From assembly GCA_902797015.1 (NCBI GenBank), contig CADBRG010000029.1, forward strand, positions 1 through 5,994: a stretch of DNA of 5,994 bases. The letters run 5' to 3'. Each line of letters begins with the position of its first letter. The stretch's first letter is position 1. The translations under genes and the position numbers were made by a program. Below, piece after piece: positions 1 to 4,958 of this stretch. Source of the stretch: an uncultured Lachnospiraceae bacterium. GTDB lineage: Bacteria > Bacillota > Clostridia > Lachnospirales > Lachnospiraceae. The notes below the pieces were generated by a model. The model was not told the origin of the DNA. It made no database searches and saw only the letters and a program-made list of their open reading frames with translations.

Positions 1-394
1 CGAAGACGATCATCTTATTGCGGATCTGATCAACATAATTCTTTTGGCCGAGTGTTTTGGGCTGAACCGGTTTTCCTGAGACGGTATGACAAATGATATC
101 GTCGTTCAATCGAATGATATCGTCCGCCTGTGCGATCTCTAACGTATCCAGAGCATAGTTCACCTGCTGTTCAGTAATATCCGTTCCTTTTTCAGACAGT
201 GCCAGAAGCTCCGTCAGCACCTGCTTTGCAGCCACACAGTCTTTCTCTTCGCCCTCAATTTTTGTCTCACCGTTTCGCTGCAAAACGGATACGGATAAAA
301 CATCCTCTATTTTTTTGCGAAACGCATCATAACTGCCAAAAATATTGGACATATGATTTGCCGGAATATTCATACTGATCTGAACTTTTCCCAT
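1..394 (-). CDS. PhoH-family ATPase, N-terminal part (runs off the left edge)
   Basis: Reading from the ATG at 394, 131 codons are open to the window edge. The fragment starts MGKVQISMNIPANH and has the family's N-terminal region of about 100 residues: the FRKKIEDVLSV stretch, then a KH-like segment. It then reaches the conserved linker GKPVQPKTLGQKNYVDQIR (about residues 108-126) and stops at KMIVF. In PhoH proteins that point lies just before the Walker A P-loop (GxxGxGKT), so the ATPase core lies outside the window. Related proteins (PhoH/YbeZ) are NTPases linked to RNA and ribosome metabolism, often with the endonuclease YbeY; that role is family knowledge, not visible here. A GGAG at 400-403 sits 5 nt before the start. 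The gene follows rlmH by 37 bp with no terminator between, so co-transcription is likely. Family assignment is firm; exact function is not. Confidence 0.88.
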   Translation of the reverse strand, partial: MGKVQISMNIPANHMSNIFGSYDAFRKKIEDVLSVSVLQRNGETKIEGEEKDCVAAKQVLTELLALSEKGTDITEQQVNYALDTLEIAQADDIIRLNDDIICHTVSGKPVQPKTLGQKNYVDQIRNKMIVF

Positions 395-431
395 AGAATC
401 TCCGATTATAAAAACAAAACAACTCGTGATA

Positions 432-911
432 TCACTTATGATACGGTTCTCCGTGATTGATCCGGAAAGAACGGTATACCTGTTCCAAAAGGATCACCCG
501 CATCAGCTGATGCGGAAACGTCATCTCGGAAAACGAAATCTTTTCATCCACACGCGCCAGCACCTCGCGCGAAAGCCCTAACGATCCGCCGATCACAAAT
601 CCGATCGAAGAATATCCCTGTACGAACAGCCTGCTCATATGAGAGGCAAACTGCTCCGAGGTATATGACTTGCCGCGCAGATCAAGTGCGATCAGATGAA
701 TATGTTCCGGAAAGGAAGAGAGCAAACGCTTCCCTTCCTTTTCCAGAATTTTTTCTTCAATTGCATCCGATGCATCCTGCGGTGTTTTCTCATCGGCAAC
801 CTCGACGATCTTGAGCGAGCAATACCGGCTGAGCCTTTTTTCAAACTCAGCAATGGCATCTCTGTAAAACCGCTCTTTTACCTTGCCGACACAAAAAATC
901 GTAATATTCAT
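432..911 (-). CDS. rlmH: 23S rRNA (pseudouridine-1915-N3)-methyltransferase RlmH
   Basis: A complete 159-residue protein, the usual length for RlmH, a small SPOUT-class methyltransferase that acts as a dimer. It uses S-adenosylmethionine to methylate N3 of pseudouridine 1915 in helix 69 of 23S rRNA, on assembled 70S ribosomes. Visible signatures are the N-terminal MNITIFCVGKVKE strand, the knot loop FVIGGSLGL (residues 105-113) that binds the cofactor, the block MTFPHQLMRVILLEQVYR (130-147), and the conserved C-terminal tail GEPYHK (154-159) involved in substrate recognition. The start at 911 matches the family N-terminus, and no other start fits. Its ribosome binding site is weak: AGGCGG directly touches the ATG. 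The pfp stop is only 11 bp upstream, so translation may depend partly on coupling. Nothing appears truncated. Confidence 0.96.
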   Translation of the reverse strand: MNITIFCVGKVKERFYRDAIAEFEKRLSRYCSLKIVEVADEKTPQDASDAIEEKILEKEGKRLLSSFPEHIHLIALDLRGKSYTSEQFASHMSRLFVQGYSSIGFVIGGSLGLSREVLARVDEKISFSEMTFPHQLMRVILLEQVYRSFRINHGEPYHK

Positions 912-917
912 CCGCCT
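912..917 (-). promoter_or_regulatory. Weak, closely spaced ribosome binding site of rlmH
   Basis: The minus strand reads AGGCGG immediately followed by ATG. AGG is the only solid Shine-Dalgarno match and lies 3 nt from the start, closer than usual. By contrast rpsB, tsf, pfp and codY have GGAGG-type sites 6-8 nt away. The pfp stop (923-925) is just upstream, which fits translation by terminating ribosomes. This is inference from spacing only. Confidence 0.5.
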
Positions 918-922
918 GTCAA

Positions 923-2173
923 TTAGCTGCGGTGACTCAGCTCTTTCGGTGTCAGCAGGTGACGCGGAATACCGTCTACCATGATCGGGGAAACATCGCC
1001 CTGAATCAGCGGACGAACATGTGCGATAAACTCATCTGTCACATAGTCGCCTTCTTTATTGATCCACTCACGTGGAACCAGCTTCTCACCGTTTGCGATC
1101 TTATGTACGTCACGGATTGATGTACCGCACTGATACGGATCATCAGAGATACGCTCCAGTACGACCATCTTACCGGAATCACCTTCATCAGCTGCCATTA
1201 CTGCAGCACCACCTGCCTGTGTTGCCTCCAGGATATCCACACGGGATGCCAGATGGGATGCAGAACGCTGTAATGTAGAAAGCTCGATCGCACGTGTCTT
1301 GCAGCCCAGTTCATTGGCTACATAAGTTGCCAGATAAGAAGCCGTACCTGTCAGCTGCTTGTGACCGAATCCGTCCACAAAATCGATCGGTTTTGCGAGC
1401 TCGCATACATATGTGCCGTCCGGTGTTTTGATACCTTCAGAAACAACGATCATGATAGAGGTCTTGATCTCCAGAAGCTTTTTCACTTTCTTCATGAACT
1501 TCTTAAGGTCAAAAGCAACTTCCGGAAGATAGATCAGATCCGGGCCTTCACAATCCTCACCCTTAGACAGTGCTGTCGCACCGGTCAGCCATCCTGCATT
1601 TCTACCCATAACTTCAACGATCGTTACAAGGCCATGGCCATAATCCAGGCAGAATCCGTCACGAATGATCTCTTTCATGGATGTGCCGATGTATTTTGCA
1701 GCACTTCCGAATCCCGGTGTATGGTCTGTTAACGGCAGGTCATTGTCGATTGTCTTCGGTGTACCGATGAAACGGCACGGATGACCGGTAATGATCGCAT
1801 AGTCAGAAAGCTTCTTGATCGTATCCATGGAATCATTTCCACCGATGTAGATAAATGCTTCGATATCAAGCTTATCCAGGATGCTGAAAATCTTTTCATA
1901 CACTTCTGTATTCTCATGAATCGCCGGCAGTTTATAGCGGCAGGAACCCAGGAATGCAGCCGGTGTACGCTTCAGAAGCTCTTCATCCAGCTTTGTCTTG
2001 ATGTGATCTGAAAGATCAATATAGTTTTCTTCAAGCAGGCCCTGAATGCCGTGCAGCATACCGTAAACCTTCTTTGCTCCTCTGTCTTTTGCAGTACGGT
2101 AAACACCTGCAAGACTTGAGTTAATTGCAGCGGTCGGGCCGCCGGACTGTCCTACGATTACATTTCTCTCCAT
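923..2173 (-). CDS. pfp: Pyrophosphate-dependent 6-phosphofructokinase
   Basis: A 416-residue phosphofructokinase that by its motifs uses pyrophosphate, not ATP, to phosphorylate fructose 6-phosphate; the reaction is reversible and cytoplasmic. Motifs in order: SGGPTAAIN (10-18) where ATP enzymes have GGDxPGxN; GGNDS (111-115), with Asp114 where ATP enzymes have Gly104 (E. coli numbering); PKTIDND (139-145), with Lys140 replacing Gly124 and the catalytic Asp143; MGRNAGW (189-195), where ATP enzymes have MGRxxG; and LQRSASH (301-307) in the sugar-phosphate region. The Asp and Lys pair is the accepted mark of PPi use. The length resembles clostridial PPi enzymes of about 415 residues, longer than the roughly 320 of bacterial PfkA. 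Asn113 in place of the usual metal-site Asp103 is notable. The start at 2173 has AGGGGG 8 nt upstream. It heads a probable pfp-rlmH-phoH unit after the tsf terminator. Confidence 0.93.
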   Translation of the reverse strand: MERNVIVGQSGGPTAAINSSLAGVYRTAKDRGAKKVYGMLHGIQGLLEENYIDLSDHIKTKLDEELLKRTPAAFLGSCRYKLPAIHENTEVYEKIFSILDKLDIEAFIYIGGNDSMDTIKKLSDYAIITGHPCRFIGTPKTIDNDLPLTDHTPGFGSAAKYIGTSMKEIIRDGFCLDYGHGLVTIVEVMGRNAGWLTGATALSKGEDCEGPDLIYLPEVAFDLKKFMKKVKKLLEIKTSIMIVVSEGIKTPDGTYVCELAKPIDFVDGFGHKQLTGTASYLATYVANELGCKTRAIELSTLQRSASHLASRVDILEATQAGGAAVMAADEGDSGKMVVLERISDDPYQCGTSIRDVHKIANGEKLVPREWINKEGDYVTDEFIAHVRPLIQGDVSPIMVDGIPRHLLTPKELSHRS

Positions 2174-2181
2174 TTTTAAAT

Positions 2182-2187
2182 CCCCCT
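2182..2187 (-). promoter_or_regulatory. Ribosome binding site of pfp
   Basis: The minus strand reads AGGGGG, 8 nt before the ATG at 2173. It is G-rich and differs from perfect AGGAGG by one base, but spacing is good and it supports this start, which also gives the family N-terminus MERNVIVGQSGGP. Confidence 0.7.
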
Positions 2188-2220
2188 GTGTTGTGTAATC
2201 TTATTTTTCAATCCAGCTGT

Positions 2221-2248
2221 ATTTTGGACTGAAACGAAAAAGTGTCAG
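2221..2248 (-). promoter_or_regulatory. Possible promoter of pfp (weak)
   Basis: On the minus strand CTGACA (2243-2248, 5 of 6 to TTGACA) is followed after 16 bp by CAAAAT (2221-2226, 4 of 6 to TATAAT). A start near 2214 would give a leader of about 40 nt. The -35 element lies inside the downstream arm of the tsf terminator. This is the best candidate in the gap but is not strong; read-through from rpsB-tsf is the alternative. Confidence 0.25.
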
Positions 2249-2277
2249 AGACACATTTTGGTGAGTCTGACACTTTT
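2237..2277 (-). terminator. Intrinsic terminator after tsf
   Basis: A perfect 12-bp inverted repeat, AAAAGTGTCAGA at 2238-2249 and TCTGACACTTTT at 2266-2277, encloses a 16-nt loop in which three more pairs (2252-2254 with 2261-2263) can form. On the minus strand the second arm ends in a run of five T, giving the usual hairpin plus U-tract. It starts 19 nt after the tsf stop, so it ends the rpsB-tsf transcript. The arms are A/T flanked and could also terminate plus-strand transcription, but no plus-strand gene is seen. Confidence 0.88.
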
Positions 2278-2296
2278 ATCATTCTGATGAAACGGC

Positions 2297-3223
2297 TTAT
2301 GCCATCTGCTTTGCTACTTCTTCAGCAAAGTTCTCTTCTTTTTTCTCCATACCTTCGCCGGTCTCATAACGAATAAATCCGGTCAGGGTAATAGCTGTGC
2401 CAGCTTCCTTTGATACCTGCTCCAGGTACTTTCCGACAGACTGCTTGCCATCTTCAGCCTTTACATATGTCTGCTCTAACAGGCATACTTCCTTCAGCTC
2501 TTTGTTCAGACGGCCGATGATCATCTTCTCGATGATGTTGTCCGGTTTGTCCGGATTCTCTGTCTTCGCCTGCTCTAACAGGATCGCTTTCTCATGCTCT
2601 TTGTACTCTTCACTGACATCAGCCTGAGAAACATATTTCGGATACATTGCTGCAACCTGCATTGCAATGTTCTTCAGAGCCTCTTTTACAGTATCATTAA
2701 CAACTGCTGTCTGTGCCTTAACCAGAACACCGATGCGGCCGCCGCCATGGATGTAAGAAACGATGCAGCCATCAGCCTGCTCTTCCTTCTGGAAACGTCT
2801 GATGGAAAGCTTCTCGCCGATAACAGCGATCTTCTCAACCAATGCTTCGCTGACAGTCTTGCTCTCATCCCGGATCCACTTCTCAGCAAGGAATGCATCC
2901 AGATCAGCTGCGTCCGACTTTACAGCCTGCTCTGCTACTGCCTGTACATACTCCTGGAATGTTGCATTCTTAGCAACAAAGTCTGTCTCAGAGTTAACTT
3001 CAACGATTGCAGCCTTTGTGTCGCCTTCTGCAGCAACACATACCAGACCTTCTGCAGCGATACGGCTGGCTTTCTTCTCAGCCTTCATCTGACCGTTCTT
3101 GCGCAGGAATTCTACTGCAGCTTCCATATCTCCATCGGTCTCGGCAAGTGCCTTCTTGCAGTCCATCATGCCGGAACCTGTGATCTCACGTAATTCTTTT
3201 ACCATTGCAGCGGTAATGTTCAT
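2297..3223 (-). CDS. tsf: Translation elongation factor Ts
   Basis: A complete 308-residue EF-Ts, the nucleotide exchange factor that releases GDP from EF-Tu in the cytoplasm. The N-terminal UBA-like domain is plain (MNITAAMVKELREITGSGMM, with the signature continuing through DCKKAL to residue 26). The EF-Tu-contacting motif TDFVAKN is at 80-86. The core repeats include HGGGRIGVLV (159-168), and the C-terminal block TGFIRYETGEG (281-291) precedes the final helix ending in Gln-Met-Ala. Length is normal for Clostridia. The start at 3223 is fixed by AAGGAGG 7 nt upstream (3231-3237). It follows rpsB by 51 bp with no terminator between, the near-universal rpsB-tsf pairing. A strong terminator follows; the common next gene pyrH is not present here. 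Confidence 0.98.
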   Translation of the reverse strand: MNITAAMVKELREITGSGMMDCKKALAETDGDMEAAVEFLRKNGQMKAEKKASRIAAEGLVCVAAEGDTKAAIVEVNSETDFVAKNATFQEYVQAVAEQAVKSDAADLDAFLAEKWIRDESKTVSEALVEKIAVIGEKLSIRRFQKEEQADGCIVSYIHGGGRIGVLVKAQTAVVNDTVKEALKNIAMQVAAMYPKYVSQADVSEEYKEHEKAILLEQAKTENPDKPDNIIEKMIIGRLNKELKEVCLLEQTYVKAEDGKQSVGKYLEQVSKEAGTAITLTGFIRYETGEGMEKKEENFAEEVAKQMA

Positions 3224-3274
3224 AATGATTCCTCCTTATCGCAACCTGTATTGTGCTTTATCTGTATTCAGTTC

Positions 3275-4021
3275 TTACTCTTCTTCAGCTGCTGCCTCTT
3301 CTGCAAGCATCTCATCCTCAACGATCACTTCCTGTGCATCGCCCTGCAGTGCCTCGATAACAGCATCTGCCATTGTAGAGGTGATCAGTTTTACGGCACG
3401 GATCGCGTCATCGTTACCCGGGATGATGTAATCAAGCTCTTCCGGATCACTGTTGGTATCAGCGATACCGATCAGCGGAATGCCAAGGGTCTCTGCCTCA
3501 TGAACACAGATACGCTCTTTCTTCGGATCTACTACAAAGATAACATCCGGGATGCGCTCCATATCCTTGATACCACCAAGGTTGCGCTCAAGCTTATCCC
3601 ACTCTTTTTTCAGCTGGATAACTTCTTTCTTCGGAAGTACGTCAAATGTTCCGTCTTCAGACATCTTTTCGATCGCTTTCAGGCGCTCTACACGGCTGCG
3701 CATGGTGCGGAAGTTGGTCAGCATACCGCCGAGCCATCTTTCGTTTACATAGTACATACCGCAACGCTCAGCTTCCATACGTACAGTATCCTGTGCCTGC
3801 TTTTTGGTTCCTACGAAAAGAACGGTACCGCCGTTTGCTACAATGTCAACAACTGCATTGTAAGCATCGTCGATCATGCCGACTGTTTTCTGCAGATCGA
3901 TAATGTGGATACCATTACGGCTTGTGAAGATATACGGATCCATTTTCGGGTTCCATCTTCTTGTCTGATGTCCAAAATGAACACCTGCTTCCAGTAACTG
4001 TTTCATTGATACAACACTCAT
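3275..4021 (-). CDS. rpsB: 30S ribosomal protein S2
   Basis: A complete 248-residue S2, a late-assembling protein of the small subunit that supports S1 binding in many bacteria. The first S2 signature is at the N-terminus (MKQLLEAGVHFGHQTRRWNP, residues 6-25, then KMDPYIF). The second is in the region PDVIFVVDPKKE (about 158-169) to IPLIGIADTNSDP (about 179-191). The tail is acidic, ending AEEAAAEEE, as in many Firmicute S2 proteins. The ATG at 4021 is chosen because GGAGG (4029-4033) is 7 nt upstream and the protein then begins MSVVSMKQ. The frame stays open for 26 further codons to an ATG at 4099, but that ATG has no ribosome binding site and the extension is not S2-like. It is transcribed with tsf from the promoter at 4124-4153. 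Confidence 0.98.
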   Translation of the reverse strand: MSVVSMKQLLEAGVHFGHQTRRWNPKMDPYIFTSRNGIHIIDLQKTVGMIDDAYNAVVDIVANGGTVLFVGTKKQAQDTVRMEAERCGMYYVNERWLGGMLTNFRTMRSRVERLKAIEKMSEDGTFDVLPKKEVIQLKKEWDKLERNLGGIKDMERIPDVIFVVDPKKERICVHEAETLGIPLIGIADTNSDPEELDYIIPGNDDAIRAVKLITSTMADAVIEALQGDAQEVIVEDEMLAEEAAAEEE

Positions 4022-4117
4022 TTTTCTACCTCCATGGTTGTTCTTCCATATGCCTCTATTCTCTGCATTACCCGAGGGCACCATAACAAAGATCAGCATA
4101 TGTGTATATTTTCAGAC
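4022..4117 (-). promoter_or_regulatory. rpsB leader (5' untranslated region, about 95 nt)
   Basis: From the predicted transcription start near 4117 to the rpsB ATG there are about 95 nt. It holds the ribosome binding site GGAGG (4029-4033) and a pair of inverted 7-mers, CATATGC at 4096-4102 and GCATATG at 4047-4053 (minus-strand reading), able to close a 42-nt loop. A small weak stem, TGCC-CTCG-GGTA, lies inside. S2 represses its own leader in gamma-proteobacteria; I see no clear match to that element, so any control here is inference. Confidence 0.5.
4047..4102 (-). repeat. Inverted 7-mers in the rpsB leader
   Basis: CATATGC (4096-4102) and GCATATG (4047-4053), read on the minus strand, are perfect inverted copies that could pair across 42 nt to form the base of a leader structure. 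Each contains the self-palindrome CATATG, and a 7-bp A/T-rich stem over a long loop is weak alone. No known leader family is recognised. Confidence 0.4.
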
Positions 4118-4123
4118 CGAAAG

Positions 4124-4153
4124 ATTATAGCATACCACTCTGGTGGAATGCAA
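4124..4153 (-). promoter_or_regulatory. Promoter of rpsB-tsf (extended -10, sigma-A type)
   Basis: On the minus strand a perfect TATAAT (4124-4129) carries the extended element TG one base upstream (TGCTATAAT, 4124-4132). TTGCAT (4148-4153, 3 of 6 to TTGACA) lies upstream with an 18-bp spacer, and an A-tract (AAAAAT, 4155-4160) precedes it. Transcription should start near 4117. It is the strongest promoter-like sequence in the window and sits correctly for rpsB-tsf. The -35 is poor, but extended -10 promoters tolerate that. Confidence 0.82.
4130..4151. repeat. 22-bp imperfect dyad in the rpsB promoter spacer
   Basis: On the minus strand the half-sites are GCATTCCAC (4143-4151) and GTGGTATGC (4130-4138) around a 4-bp centre CAGA. 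Eight of nine positions are symmetric, with one T-T mismatch. The dyad fills the spacer between -35 and -10 and includes the TG of the extended -10. A DNA-binding protein here would block RNA polymerase. As RNA it could be a hairpin ending the codY transcript, but no U-tract follows. No known operator is recognised. Confidence 0.55.
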
Positions 4154-4154
4154 G

Positions 4155-4169
4155 ATTTTTCTGATATTA
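4155..4169 (-). promoter_or_regulatory. Candidate CodY box beside the rpsB -35 element
   Basis: The minus strand reads TAATATCAGAAAAAT, matching the published CodY consensus AATTTTCWGAAAATT at 11 of 15 positions, including the CWGAAAA core. It begins at the codY stop codon and ends one base before the -35. Functional CodY sites often carry several mismatches, but A/T-rich DNA gives chance matches at this level, so it is only a candidate. Confidence 0.35.
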
Positions 4170-4958
4170 TACGCGTTCTTTTTTCCCGGCGCCGACTTCC
4201 TTAAGCGCATCGAACACCGCATCGTTTTTGATCCGGATAAAAGTGCCCTTCATACCGGATGAACGGGACTCGATCACGCCTGCACTTTCAAATTTGCGCA
4301 GTGCATTTACGATCACGGAACGTGTGATCCCGTACCGGTCTGCGATCCTGCTTGCAACGAGAAGTCCTTCTTTGCCGTCAAGTTCAGAGAAAATATGACG
4401 GGCCGCATCCATTTCCGACATGGACAGTGTATGGATCGCGGATCTGACGACCTCTGTTTTTCTGGTCTCTTCCTCATATTCCTCATTCACGGAACGCAGC
4501 ATTTCAAGTCCTACGACTGTCACTGCGTATTCACAGAGGATGATATCATCAATATCATACTCATTGCCGGTTCTGTATACGAATAAGGTTCCGAGCCGTT
4601 CTCCGGCGATATAGATCGGGATGATCGTAGCTGCATAGGAATCCACGTCTCCGTTTTCAAATCCAAGCGTCTTAAGACGTGCGTTTTCTTTTGTCGAAAG
4701 AATTCCAAGCAGTCGCGCGTTCAGCGTATCATCAATATGCTCGCCGACATTTCCCGATACCAGCTCCGTCAATTCCGGTGTTGACTGGTGTGCGCTTGCG
4801 CCAAGCACTTTTCCCTTTTTACTGATCACAAGAACATTTGAAAGCAGGACTTCTGTCATGACATCGCAGATATCATTAAACACGACCTTTGTCGCATTGT
4901 TATTATGCAGAAGATTTCCAATCTTTCTGGTCTTATCCAGCAATTGTACACTACTCAT
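4167..4958 (-). CDS. codY: Global transcriptional regulator CodY
   Basis: A 263-residue CodY, the Firmicute regulator that senses branched-chain amino acids and GTP and controls nutrient, amino-acid and often virulence genes. The N-terminal GAF-type sensing domain begins MSSVQLLDKTRKI and ends near GERLGTLFVY (119-128). A helical linker (about 150-175) leads to the winged-helix domain, whose recognition region ASRIADRYGITRSVIVNALR (202-221) is nearly identical to the B. subtilis helix-turn-helix. The wing SSGMKGTFIRI follows (233-243). The sensing domain is much less conserved around residues 57-105 and about 4 residues shorter than in B. subtilis. The start at 4958 has GGAGG 6 nt upstream, inside topA. 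The gene overlaps the topA stop by 8 bp, so the two are probably co-transcribed and coupled. A longer upstream in-frame ATG (5024) lies inside topA and is rejected. Confidence 0.97.
   Translation of the reverse strand: MSSVQLLDKTRKIGNLLHNNNATKVVFNDICDVMTEVLLSNVLVISKKGKVLGASAHQSTPELTELVSGNVGEHIDDTLNARLLGILSTKENARLKTLGFENGDVDSYAATIIPIYIAGERLGTLFVYRTGNEYDIDDIILCEYAVTVVGLEMLRSVNEEYEEETRKTEVVRSAIHTLSMSEMDAARHIFSELDGKEGLLVASRIADRYGITRSVIVNALRKFESAGVIESRSSGMKGTFIRIKNDAVFDALKEVGAGKKERV

Noticed and set aside
405..410. Perfect TATAAT just before phoH on the minus strand
   Set aside because: It lies only 10 bp from the start codon, so a transcript would begin at or after the GGAG site and lose it; no -35 is found at 16-18 bp.
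427..434. 8-bp palindrome TGATATCA at the rlmH stop
   Set aside because: Too short and A/T-rich to be meaningful, with no T-run or loop to make a terminator.
2594..3193. Plus-strand open frame of 199 codons opposite tsf
   Set aside because: Antisense shadow of a clear EF-Ts gene; composition is not protein-like and no family is recognised.
3251..3997. Long plus-strand open frame opposite rpsB (248 codons)
   Set aside because: It is the antisense shadow of a highly conserved ribosomal gene, is Cys/Phe-rich without family features, and rpsB explains the region.
4022..4099. 26-codon in-frame N-terminal extension of rpsB
   Set aside because: The upstream ATG has no Shine-Dalgarno sequence, the extension is not S2-like, and GGAGG is correctly placed for the ATG at 4021.
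4130..4151. The spacer dyad as an intrinsic terminator for codY
   Set aside because: No T-run follows the second arm on either strand (the minus strand continues TATAATCTTT), so it lacks the required U-tract; it is kept as an operator candidate instead.
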